Below are positions 36,135 through 47,773 of a stretch of DNA of 64,000 nucleotides, piece by piece. The stretch comes from Russula earlei (lineage: Eukaryota; Basidiomycota; Agaricomycetes; Russulales; Russulaceae): NCBI GenBank assembly GCA_025769875.1, contig JAGFNK010000201.1, positions 1 through 64,000 of the forward strand, written 5' to 3'. The notes below the pieces were generated by a model, which saw only the letters and a list, made by a program, of their open reading frames with translations, was not told the DNA's origin and did not search any database. The number at the start of each line of letters is the position of its first letter. Position 1 is the first letter of the stretch. The translations under genes and the position numbers were made by a program.

Positions 36135-39100
36135 ATGTCTTTACCCAAGACTCAAGCGTTAAACAGTTCAACGTTCAAGGTTCCGCCTCTAGGAGACAAT
36201 CCCCTGACTCTCCCAGATCTCTACGATTGGCAGTATCTAAATAGCCCAAATCACCCGCTCTTTGTCTTTGAGGATGACCCAGGGAAGATCAGGACCATCA
36301 CATGGGCTGAAGCTGTTCATGGAATTCATCGCGCTGCCTATCTTATTGCGTCGCGGATCCCTGTAGAAGCCGCCACAGCTGCCTTGGAAGGACGTCCCGT
36401 TGTGGTTGCCGCATTAGCGATGACTGGTCCGTACATCACTCCGAAACCTTCCTGCGTTCCCTGCTTACGTCGTTGACCCCCATATAGATACCGTGTCGTA
36501 CATTACCACTCAAGTCGGAATTTTGAGAGCCGGGCTTGCGGTGTTCCCCATCTCGCCTAGAAACTCGCCAGAGGCCGTCGCCCATCTTCTGCAAAAGACG
36601 AAGACAAGTCACCTGCTTGTCGGTGGCGAGCCGATGCTTCAGAAGCTAGCGGCCTCTTCCTTGGAGTTGTTGCGAGCGGAGGGTCACCCTGAGATCCCTT
36701 TTTCGGATATGCCCCGTTTTGAAGAGTTATACCCCCTTGAGGGTTTGGATAGCAGATCCGAGCACTATCCTGCAGTGAAGTTCGACCTTGATGCACCGTC
36801 ATTAATACTACATTCCTCTGGTCAGCAATTTTGGTATCTCACTTATGGATGCTATTGACTTTGATATTCAGGATCGACTGCGTTTCCAAAGCCCATAGTA
36901 TGGCCTCACAAGCGTCTTGCTACCAGTGGCACTGTTCCATGTAAGTCGCCTGTGACACTCATGATGGTGCTCGTCTTATGGAACTGGCTAGGGTGGGGGG
37001 AGGTGGATCTGTGCGGACAAATCATGTCTTGCCATGCCATACCGGTCTTCCACGGAATGTGTATTTTTCTAGTGGTTGTAGCGGTGAGTGCTACTCACTA
37101 CTATGAAAAGTCCGATTCCAACCGATTCCAGCCGACTGCTGGAGTAGTGATGGCAACATTCAAGCCGGCCTTCCCGGCCGTCCTGCCGAATCCTCAGAAC
37201 GTACTGGCGGGAATGGTTGTAACGGGGACCTCTATTGTGGCAGTCGTACCCTCATTTCTAGAAGTACGTGGTCGCTTCGTCGTTCGGTAGCATCTTGTGA
37301 ACGAAATTTAGGCTTGGTCACGCAATCCCGCTGCTGTAGATTATCTCAAAACAAGAAGAGCTGTGGTATGTTGCTTGGGAACTTACTCCGAGATATGTGA
37401 CTGATGGCTTCGGGAAGACGTGGGGTGGAGGGCCACTGCCCAAAGAGGTTGGAGATCACCTTACACGCGAAGGTGTCTCCATTCACCCTCAGTACGGATC
37501 GTAAGCATCTTTGCTCCTGTCTTTTCTTCGATCCTATAAATTCGCTATAGTTCCGAGTGTGGTGTTATGAGCACAGTGCTTCCACGTGGGTTCTTTCTTC
37601 GTTCGCCAAGATTTCATGTTGTGACATAAACAGGTCGTTCTCGTGGAGAGGATTGGGAGTACTTCGCCATGTCCCGTCACTGCCGCCCCGCATTTTTACC
37701 TCAAGATGATGGAACGTTCGAGTTGGTTCTCATTGTAAACGCATTTTGCCTTCATCTACCGCCTATGCTGAGATGTTCCAGGACCATGACCTTCACCATC
37801 CCGTTGTAATCAATACTCAGATTGACGGGAGGGATGCTTACGCTACCTCAGATTTGTTGATTCCTCATCCTACAAAGTCTGGCTTGTGGAAGATCTACGG
37901 CCGAAAGGATGACCAAATCATGCTGTCAACGGGAGAAAAGACAAACCCAGGGCCTCTCGGTATGAATACTAATAACTCTGTAATGGCATCTTATTTTATG
38001 ACATCAATTTCCAGAGGGAATACTAGCTCAGGATCCTCACATTTTGTCTGCTGTTGTGTTCGGGAGGGGGAGGGTTCAAAATGGGGTGCTTATAGATCCG
38101 AAACCTGAATTTGCCTTTGATCCTAACGACGAGGCAAAACTTGAGGGTTTTAGACAATCAATCTGGAAAGTATCTGCATCGCCGTGTGCTTTCTCGCGTT
38201 CTGAACTCGACATCCAGGCCAACCGTGGAGCGGCTGAACGCTTATGCCCCAAAACACTCTCGCCTGTTCAAGGAGGCATGTACCTACGTTCCCATCCTCG
38301 ACACTGTCTTCTAATACTATCCTAGATGATAATTGCGGCGTCTCCATCTAAACCATTTTTATATACAGCAAAGATGACCGCACGCAGGCAAGCCATCCTC
38401 AAGGTTTACGACCCCGAGATCAACGCCCTATATGATACTGTCGAACAGACGTCGCAGGTCGATATTCCTTTGCCGGTAGAATGGAACCCATCCCAATCGT
38501 TAGAATTTATACGTCACGTTGTCCATAAGGTCATGCCAGAGAAGGTTCCCGATGGTGTTGACATCTTCCAGCATGGCTGTGATAGGTACGAGGATCAAAT
38601 CTCTCGTTACTTCACCATACGTAATGGCCTTCTACAGTCTTCAGTCGACTTACATTCGGAACTCTGTCTTGCATGCGCTCCGGAAGACTAAGCCTGAGAT
38701 TGTGAATCTTGTGTTTGCGTCTTTCGTCTATGAATACCCTACGATTGAGCGTATGGCCACATTCCTGAGCAAGGCGACCACCGATCCACAGTCCACTCAG
38801 AGTGTCGACCTTGCAACACGCGGACGGGAGATGCAAGCATTCGTCGACAAGTACACGGAGAGTTTTCCCGCACGTCGTGCACTCAATGGATACGCGCCTC
38901 CATTGCCTCCCGGCGACGTCTATCTATTGACGGGAACTACGGGTACTCTTGGTTCGAACATGCTGGCGCAATTGCTGGAAGCACCTGGTGTGGCGCGTGT
39001 ATACTCGTTTAACCGGACATCCAAGTCTTCAACTTCACAGGCTCGACATCATTCTGCCTTCTCACATCGCGGACTGAACATGAGTCTGTTGTCATCTGAG

Positions 39101-40288
39101 AAGCTGGTGTATGTTGAAGGAGACCTGAGTGCAAGTAAATTTGGTTTGGACGACCATTTGTATGGAGAAGTAAGTAAACTCCATTCGGCTGCCCGTTATT
39201 CTCATGCGATGGTGTGTATACACAGATCCATAAATCAGTCACGCATGTCATCCACAACGGTAAGACCGTTCCCGCGCCATCGGACCGATCATACTGAGTA
39301 CTTTCACAGCTTGGAAGGTAAACTTCAATCAGTCATTGACATCGTTCGAAGATGGTATTTCCGGCGTGCGCGCTTTAGTAGACTTCGCAATCACATCACC
39401 CCTCACGCGTCTTCCTCACTTACTATTTGTCTCTTCTATCTCCGTGTTCATCAGTACGTTGGGTGTTATTCGATCATACCCTCTTTTTTTCATTACTTTA
39501 TCCAGATGTACAAAGCAAGGGTCCCGTTGTGGAGGAAGTTCTGCCCAATCCAGAGGTAGCCGCTGGCACTGGCTACTCTGAATCGAAGTGGGTAGCAGAG
39601 CGTATCCTCGATGCTGCAGCGGAGCGCACCGCACTGCGGCCTGTGGTCGTACGTCTCGGGCAAGTATGTGGAGATGGGAATGGCACTTGGAACGAGAACG
39701 AATGGTTCCCATCGTTGACAAAGTCAGCCCTGACACTCGGCTGTCTGCCAAGCCTTGATGGTGTAAGTTGGTTTCTCGTTACGTTGACCCATATGTTGCT
39801 GATTAGATGCTGAGACCGTTTCCTGGATAACTGCGCCGGATGCCGCCGCCGCCGTGCTCGAGATGTCTCGCATCAACCCGCCGTTTGGCGCACATACGCT
39901 TCACGTTGTCAATCCACACGGAGTCCCCTTCAATGCCATCATTACCCCCATCGCGTCCTCCCTCAACATTCCGCTTGTTCCTTATCCTGAATGGCTTTCC
40001 AGGCTCTCCGAAGCCCACAAGGCGCTGTCCTATTCAGCGGACCTCGAAAAGGCACAAACGGAGAACCCTGCGTTGCGCTTGTTCAGCGTCTTCCAATCCG
40101 TGCGCACAGGACCCGAGTGGGAGCCTCTCGGGCTTGCGCGTTCGGATACCACGCTCGCTGTACAGGTATCGAGGGTGTTGGCGGAGGGCGCCAAGCCGCT
40201 CAGGGAAGGGAACGTACGTAAATGGCTGAGCACATGGCGTGCGAGTGGTTTCCTCCCTCCGGAGAATAAGATAATAACGCGCGTCTGA
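36135..40288 (+). CDS. NRPS-like carboxylic acid reductase (A-T-R), copy 2
   Basis: Same exon plan and domains as copy 1. The adenylation domain runs from [13 protein letters not shown] to about 38165 ([40 protein letters not shown]). The carrier has [12 protein letters not shown] with the Ser codon split at 38584-38585/38638. The reductase has [12 protein letters not shown] and [10 protein letters not shown] and ends [12 protein letters not shown]. Every junction I checked keeps frame except one: at 38166 the position of the GC donor in copy 1 reads GA (tg|gaaagt). Splicing there would need a very rare GA donor, or the shifted pair GTATCT..GTGGAG, which drops the conserved WPTVE. The gene therefore looks functional but with one doubtful intron. 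It lies about 1.5 kb after copy 1 on the same strand with its own promoter. Confidence 0.8.
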
Positions 40289-40499
40289 CAAGTATGGAGA
40301 AGACTGAGGGCAGCGACAGCCGGACTGCCTATGTAGATGCTCAAAGGAGACGGCTCGATGTCTATGGCCTCAGGTTGGACTCCAGATTGTTGTTTTGATG
40401 TCTCTTGTCGGTCCTAAACTCGCATGTTGTTCGACGTATCTTAAACTTGCTTGCTTAATTACAATTGCCTAATTCAAGTTGTTTTTCTCAACTGATTAC

Positions 40500-40625
40500 C
40501 CATGACGTACTCTTCCACCAATGCCAATGCGCGCTTGCGCCTGCCTCCATTTATTCCTTCGTTGACATTTTTGGCGGCTGGAGACTTTCCACAGACGAGG
40601 GCGATATAGCGTAGAACGCACGAAA
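40500..40625 (-). pseudogene. Short fragment of an ISY1 3' end
   Basis: The minus strand reads SVESLQPPKMSTKE followed, one frame away, by KRALALVEEY, equivalent to SVERLLPPKMPTKEE and KRALVEDY of the intact ISY1. It is shorter and more eroded than the fragment behind copy 1. Confidence 0.7.
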
Positions 40626-41590
40626 CAATCCAGGCTTTTGTGCGTGCATTCGATGTCCAGTAATGGAGAGACGGAGATCGTGATCGTGAGTGACCCTTTT
40701 ACATCCCCGATCCGGGACCTTCCGATTACGATATGACACAGGGACCGGACGCAGGTCGCCTCCGCATCCTTTCGACCATGCCGTTCTCTGCCTGGAAGGT
40801 TGTGCATCGCCTCGTGGACCCGGCGTAGTGGGTGCCGGTAACGGCCTTGAGGACCCAACCGCCCTCCCTTTTCCGCGACGCAACGCTACCGTTGCGTCTG
40901 ATGCCCACGAACGGGTTCATTAAGGTCCACGGTTCCAATGTCGGGCCGAGCCGTCCATGCAGAACGACATTTCCAAAGACAACCATCAGGATGCATCGCG
41001 CAAGAAGGTCATCCAAGCGTGTCTTGTGGCCGACGCAGTGAGCCGAGGCAGTCCCAGGGTCACGGTGGACCAAGCGGTCGGCGGTGCAACGGACCCTGGC
41101 AGGGGATGATCCAGCGAGGATGTGGGACGTGATGCATGTGAATATGTGATACGGTAATGAGACGTCTTATCCTTTGACATCCGCGCTGAATCGCTCACCG
41201 CGGGAAAATGGGACAATGTTTCATTTTTCAACGGTCCACAATTTTGCCAGCCTTTCGGCTCTTTTTAATTTCCTGCGGCCTGAACAACGTCTGTGCCGAT
41301 AACTTGAGGTGCGCGGTCTTCCTCTTGGGCGCAGGTTCGGCCCTACATTCGTATTGTGTTGATCAATGATGATCGTAAGCAAATTGCGCCGCCATAAAAC
41401 CGTTCGGTTGTTCGGCCAAGCATGTCATATAGCCCTTTCGTCCTGTTTGTCGCACAACACGATTCCATAAATTTCCGAGCTTGTCCGTGTGCATCGGTCT
41501 TGGTGCATGATTTGAATGAGAGGTGAAATTCTAACTATTACTGTTCCGGTGCGGGGTTCCATCCGATGTACAGGTCCAGCATCAGCATTG
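40626..41590. other. Intergenic between copies 2 and 3
   Basis: Only short overlapping frames without recognisable similarity. The 41540-41590 end is similar to the copy 2 upstream region. Confidence 0.4.
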
Positions 41591-41638
41591 GCTGACGATT
41601 CGTTCGCCTCGAACGCCTGCATTCTTTTATATGAACAG
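41591..41638 (+). promoter_or_regulatory. Conserved promoter block of reductase copy 3
   Basis: A diverged form of the copy 2/4 box (gacgattcgttcgcctcgaa) is followed by TTATATGAACAG at 41627-41638, with TATATGAAC starting 55 bp before the ATG. An out-of-frame upstream ATG lies at 41649. Confidence 0.5.
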
Positions 41639-41682
41639 CCTTATCCTCATGTCTGGCCTTCGTCCTCTCCTTCCACAACGTC

Positions 41683-44600
41683 ATGTCCGTTTTGCCGAAG
41701 ACTCAAGCGCTAAACAGTTCAACGTTCAAGGCTCCGCCTTTTGGGGATAACTCCCTGACTCTCCCAGATCTGTACGACTGGCAGTATCGACATAGTCCAA
41801 GTCACCCACTCTTTGTCTTTGAGGATGGCCCAGGGAAGATCAGGACCATCACATGGGCTGAAGCCGTCCACGGTATCCATCAGGCTGCCCATCTCATTGC
41901 ATCGCGGATCTCTGTACGAGATGTGACAGCTGCCTTGGAAGGACGTCCGGTCATAGTTGCTGCATTAGCGATGTCCGGTCAGTCGTCCACTCTTTCGGAA
42001 CCGTCCGGCGTCCCTGCTCACGTTGTTTGACTTCCATCACGGTGTAGATTCTGTGACGTACATTACCACCCAAGTCGGAATTATGAGAGCCGGGTTTGCA
42101 GTGTTTCCAGTCTCGCCCAGAAACTCGCCAGAGGCCATCGCCCACCTGCTGAAAAGCACGGGAGCGAGCCACCTACTTGTCGGTGGCGAACCGATGCTTC
42201 AGAAGCTAGCGGCCTCTTCCTTGGAGTTGTTGCGAGCTGAGGGTCACCCTGAGATGCCTTGTTCGGATATGCCCCGTTTTGAAGATTTATACCCCCTTGA
42301 GGGTTTGGATAGCAAATTCGAGTACTATCCTCCAGTGAAGTTCGACCTTGATGCACCATCACTGATATTGCATTCCTCTGGTCAGCACTTTTCCGTTCTC
42401 ACGTGGGCCACTATGGAACATACGACTGACTGACTTGGCTATGAAGGATCGTCTGCTTTCCCGAAGCCCATAGTGTGGCTCCACAAGCACCTTGTCACCC
42501 TCAGTGTTGTTCCATGTAAGTCGCCTTTGTCGCTTGTAATGCACCTCGTCTTACGTAAATGGCTAGGGTGGGGGGAAGTCGATCTGTGTGGACAAATCGT
42601 TTCTTGTCTTGCCGTTCCGGTCTTCCATGCAATGGGTTTCTTCCACGTATCTGTGGCGGTGAGTGTACGAATTACTATGACTGTTCCGGTTCCAACATTC
42701 TCCAGCCGACTACTGGATTGGTGTTGGCAGGATTCAAGCCAGCCTTTCCGACGGTCCTGCCAAATCCATCGAATGTATTACAGGGAATGATGGTAACAAA
42801 ATGCTCTATCGTGGTGGCTGTTCCCACATTTCTAGAGGTGCGTAATAATTTCTTCCTTCGGTAACATCACATTCGATGGTGCACATAGACTTGGTCACGC
42901 GATCCCACTGCCGTAGACTATCTCAAAACCACAAAGGCGGTGGTATGTTGCTGGGAACCTACACTGAGATATGTGTTACTGATGTTTCTGAGGAAGATGT
43001 GGGGTGGAGGGCCACTATCTAAAGAGGCAGGGGATCACCTAACACGCGAAGGTATCTCCATTCACTCGCTGTACGGATGGTAAGCGTCTTAGTTCCTGTC
43101 TTGTCCTTGGTTTTCTAAACCATCTTAGCTCCGAGTGTGGTGTTATAAGCACGGTGCTCCCGAGTGGGTTCGATTTTCGTTCACCTATCCTGTAGTGTAT
43201 TCATGCTTTGCCACAAAAAGGTCATTCTCGTGGGGAGGACTGGGAGTACTTCACAATATCTTCTCACTGCCGCCCCGCATTTTTACCTCAAGACGACGGA
43301 ACTTTTGAGCTACTTGTCCTCGTGAGCGGATTTTGTCTTCATCCACCGCTTACGCTGAGATATTTCAGGATCATGACCAGCACCATCTAGCTGTAAGAAA
43401 TACTCAGATCGACGGGAGGGATGCGTACGCTACCTCAGATCTTCTGGTGCCTCACCCTACAACGTCTAGCTTATGGAAGGTGCATGGCCGAAAGGATGAC
43501 CAAATCGTGCTGTCCACGGGAGAAAAGACGAATCCAGGGCCTCTCGGTATGACTACGAATTGTACGGTGACATTGTGTGCCCTGATATCGTTTTCAAGAG
43601 GGAATTCTTGCCCAGGATCCTCACATTCTGTCCGCTGTCATGTTCGGCAGTAGAAGGTTCCAGAACGGGGTCCTTATCGATCCGGAACCTGACTTTGCCT
43701 TTAATCCCAAGGACGAAGCAAAACTTGAGAGTTTTCGGCAATTAATCTGGAAAGTATCGGTCTCCATGGGTGTTCTTGAGTTCTGAACTCCACATCTAGG
43801 CCAACCGTGGAGCGGCTGAACGCTTATGCACCTCAACACTCTCGTCTGTTCAAGGAGGCACGGACATGCTTCCCTATTCACGAGACTGTAATCTAACTAA
43901 GATATTGTCTAGATGATAATCGTGGCATCTCCAACTAAGCCAATCGCATATACAGCGAAGATGACCCCTCGCAGGCAAGCCATCCTCAAGGATTATGATG
44001 CGGAGATCAATGCTCTGTACGATGTAGTTGATCAGACATCACGAGTCGATATCCCTTTACCAGCGGAATGGAACCCGTCCCAATCGTTGGGCTTTATGCG
44101 TCATGTTGTCCATAAAGTCATGACAGAGAAGGTTCCCGATGGTGTTGACATCTTCCAACATGGATGCGATAGGTACGGATATCAATATGTTCTTGCTTCA
44201 CCATAAAGTGATTGGCTTGTTCAGTCTCCAGTCGACTTACATTCGAAACTCTGTGATGCATGCGCTCCGGAAGACTAAGCCCTGAGATTGTGAAGCTTGT
44301 GTCTGCGTCTTTCGTTTATGAACACCCCACGATTTCGCGTATGGCCACATTCCTGAGCAAGGCGGTCACCGATCCACAGTCCACTCAGAGTGTCGACCTT
44401 GCAACACGCGGACGGGAGATGCAAGCACTCGTCGACAAGTACACGGAGAGTTTTCCTGCACGTCGTGCACTCAATGGATACGCGCCTCCATTGCCTCCCG
44501 GCGACGTCTATCTATTGACGGGAACTACGGGTACTCTTGGTTCGAACATGCTGGCGCAATTGCTGGAAGCACCTGGTGTGGAGCGCGTATACGCGTTTAA

Positions 44601-45876
44601 CCGGACATCCAAGTCTTCAACTTCACAGGCTCGACATCTTTCCTGCCTTCGCACAACGCGGACTGAACATGAGTCTGCTGTCGTCTGAGAAACTGGTGTA
44701 TGTTGAAGGGGACCTGAGTGCGAATAAATTTGGTTTGGACGACCATCTGCATGGAGAAGTTAGTAAAGTCCTGTTCAGCAATCAATTATTCTCATACGCT
44801 GATGCGTATACACAGATCCATAAATCAGTCACACACATCATTCATAACGGTAAGATAGTCCTTGCGCTACCAGACCAGTCATCCTAAGTTTCCCACAGCT
44901 TGGAAGATAAATTTCAAACAGTCATTAACATCGTTCGAAAGTGGCATTTCTGGCGTACGAGCTTTAGTGGACTTCGCAATCACATCACCCCTCGCGCGTC
45001 CTCCTCACCTGCTATTTGTCTCCTCCATCTCCGTGTTCACCAGTGCGTATGATGTTCTACGACTATACCCTCGGGTTTTCATTACGTTTACAGATTTCGA
45101 AAACAAGGGCCCAGTCTTGGAGGAAGTTCTGCCGAATCCAGAGATCGCCGTTGGTACTGGCTACTCTGAATCGAAGTGGGTAGCAGAGCGTATCCTCGAT
45201 GCTGCTGCGGAGCGCACCACACTGCGGCCTGTAGTCGCCCGAGTGGGGCAAGTATGTGGAGATGGGAATGGCGATTGGAATGAAAAACAATGGTTCCCTT
45301 CGCTCGTAAAGTCGGCCTTGACACTCGGCTGTCTGCCAAGAATTAATGCAGTAAGTGAGATTTTAACTATGTTGGCTGTACGTCGCTGATCCAGGCATGG
45401 AGAATGCTCATTGGATCACATCGCCCGATGCCGCCGCAGCAATGCTCGAGATGTCGCGTCTCAAGCCCGAGCCCGGCGCTCACACTTTCCACGTTGCCAA
45501 CCCGCACGGTGTCGCTTTCAATGCTATCATTGCCTCCATCGCATCCTCTTTTAACGTTCCCGTTGTCTCGTATCCCGAATGGCTCTCCATGCTGTCCGAA
45601 ACTCGTAAAGCGCTGTCCTATTCCCCAAATGTAGAAAAGGCATATGAGGAGAACCCTGCATTGCGCTTGGTTGGTATTTACCAAGCTGCGCACATTGGAC
45701 CTGAGTGGGAGCCTCTAGGGGTTGGGCGTTTAGATATTACGCGCGCTGTACAGGTATCGAAGGCGTTGGCTGAGGGGACCAAGCCGATTGGTGAAGAGGT
45801 CGTTCGTAAATGGTTGAGTCGATGGCGCGCGAATGGCTTTCTCCCCCCAGAGAGGAATATATTAACGCGTCTCTAA
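41683..45876 (+). pseudogene. NRPS-like carboxylic acid reductase, copy 3, frameshifted
   Basis: Colinear with copies 1, 2 and 4. The adenylation domain reads well ([14 protein letters not shown] start, [19 protein letters not shown] intron region, YATSDLL, GRKDDQIVLSTG). The carrier Ser codon is intact (44171-44172/44225). Two single-C insertions then break the reductase half. One is at about 44280 (aagccctgag where copy 4 has aagcctgag). The other is at about 44642 (ctttcctgcc where copy 1 has ctttctgcc). After each, homology resumes in another frame ([42 protein letters not shown]; end FLPPERNILTRL). As written it would make an adenylation-carrier protein without a reductase domain. It also has a GA in place of the GC donor at 43750. 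Sequencing error in C runs is the alternative. Confidence 0.75.
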
Positions 45877-46065
45877 CGAGTCGGCGACCGCTAGGCCGGC
45901 GGCGTGTCTCCCTACGGACATGCAGGCGTAACGTTAATTTCCAGGCTAGACATCTTGCATCCTTTTCAATATGCTCAATCCAGTGTATTCTTTACTTCCA
46001 CGGAACAGGCGTTTCTGGAGTGTCCACCGTTGTGACAAGGAGGGCATAAAGTACAGAATAAGTGA

Positions 46066-47276
46066 CTAATTCCCAAAATAGTCTTCAACCAGCGCCCGCT
46101 TGCGCAAATCGAGAAGGACGCCCTCCATTTCTTCCTTCGTTGGCATCTTTGGCGGCAGGAGGCGTTCCACAGATAAGAACGGGATATACGCAGCGGCCGC
46201 ACGAGCATGTGCCAACGCGGTAGCAGCTGGATCTGCCTGCGCCACATTTGGAGTCGGCGTCGGTGCGTCCTGTTTCGGGCGCTTGGCGAGTTCGCCGTCG
46301 GAATTCTGGAGCCAGGGCGCTTGCGTCGGTGGAAGCCTTACGCTTTCCATCTGATGCCGCTGGAGGAGGATTATCGGATGGCGGGATGGCATGTGACGTC
46401 GCAGCTGCGCCGCGCGGTATTTGAGGCACAGGTGCGTCTGAGGGAAGACCGAGCACTTCGCGCAGGTGCGCGTGCGACTCGTCCCACTCTGTTACGAGGA
46501 CGTTGGGCTGCCTTGCCAAGGAGGGAACTGAGGGACGGGAACCTACCTCCTTGTTCTGCCGCCTCTTCGTACTTTAGGAGTTCCCCGTCGGCCTCGTCGA
46601 GATCGCCAAAGTAGGCGGGGCCCTGATTCGCGAATTTTTTGTAGAAGTTGTGGGTCGCGTTCTCCTCGTCTTCCTCCTTTTTACGGCTCTCGAAGAGCTC
46701 CTTCACGCCCGGCAATTCCTTCGCGCGCCCGAAGTATCTAATGAGGGGTTCTCAGATGAGATAGAATGCAACAAGGAGCCTCGGCAGGGCGGGGCTCACG
46801 CACTTGTATCCCTTCGTCCCCGGGACTTCTCTCCCATCATCGTCCAGCATGGCGACGTTTCTCCGATAATTCGCGCCACCCAGGGCGATGATCTGATTCT
46901 CCCAATGACGCTTTTCACGCAGCAGCTTGTTGATTTCGTCGTTGAGGTCCCGGACCTCATAGTCCGTCAGGCCGGCTGCGCGGGGGAAAATTAAAATTAA
47001 AATCACGGCGACGGAGAGGATCACGGACAGTCTTGTATTTTCGAAACCTTCCTGCTGATTTCGCGCAGAATTTCTCCTCTCCATCGTTCGCATTCACGCA
47101 GGCTCTTGCATGCGCTTGCCATACGTGGTCGCCGATCGCCCCGTGTACCGAGACCAAGCTCTGCCGCCTGAGCCTCGCGGAAGCGGTAAAGCATAGACTG
47201 TGCCTTTTCTTCATTACGGGCCTGATGGGGGAATCACGGTGAGCATGACTGTGATTAAGGGTGTACTACATACCAT
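46066..47276 (-). CDS. isy1: Pre-mRNA-splicing factor ISY1
   Basis: A full-length ISY1, a component of the Prp19/NTC spliceosomal complex that acts around the first catalytic step. The start ATG (47276-47274) is the last codon before a GTATGT donor, so the first coding exon is a single codon. Then come 47221-47029 (ARNEEKAQSMLYRFREAQ, WRGEILREISRKV), 46975-46804 (LTDYEVRDLNDEINKLLREK, WENQIIALGG), 46737-46547 (YFGRAKELPGVKELFE, FYKKFANQGPAYFGDLD) and 46488 onward (EWDESHAHLREVLGLP). The conserved end AAAYIPFLSVERLLPPKMP and KRALVEDYFGN lies in another frame. A 115-nt intron, 46341-46227 (GTAAGG..GATCCAG), would restore it and gives 288 aa, a normal length. It lies between reductase copies 3 and 4, transcribed against them. 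Confidence 0.9.
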
Positions 47277-47684
47277 TATTGAGAAGATTGAAAGGTGGAA
47301 TCGGGATTTGGTGGTCTGCGACGGCAACGCGGGCCGTTCAAGCCACCGTACGCCAACGCCAATCTCTGCTGCTGACACATCAACTCCAACTCCAAAAGGA
47401 AAAGGCGCAAACCGGCTCAATGAAAACGCTACCAATACAGTAGTACAGTTTCGTGCTGTTCCGTCATACGTCTCGCATTTTGACCCTGCTCCCTGCTCCC
47501 TGCTCCCTGCATTTCATTGATGCCAACGGATTGTGTGTTTCGGAACGGCGCCACCTGCCTAACGCCATCTGTCCGCAGGTCTGGCGAAATTGCTCGTCTT
47601 CTCCATTTGCTACAACGTGATTTCTTCCTAATTGAATCAATACGTTCAGCGTGACGACGGGGGGTCCCGCGCGTGCCGATTCTA

Positions 47685-47727
47685 TGTGATTCGATCAGTT
47701 CGAAGACCCGTATTATCTTATATGAAG
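47685..47727 (+). promoter_or_regulatory. Conserved promoter block of reductase copy 4
   Basis: tgtgattcgatcagttcgaa (about 47685-47704) is followed by TTATATGAAG (about 47717-47726), its TATATGAA beginning about 55 bp before the ATG at 47774. An upstream ATG at 47738 is in frame here, unlike in copies 2 and 3, and could add 12 residues. Confidence 0.55.
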
Positions 47728-47773
47728 CCTTGCTCTCATGTCTGACCTTCATCATCTCCCCTTCAACCCCATC

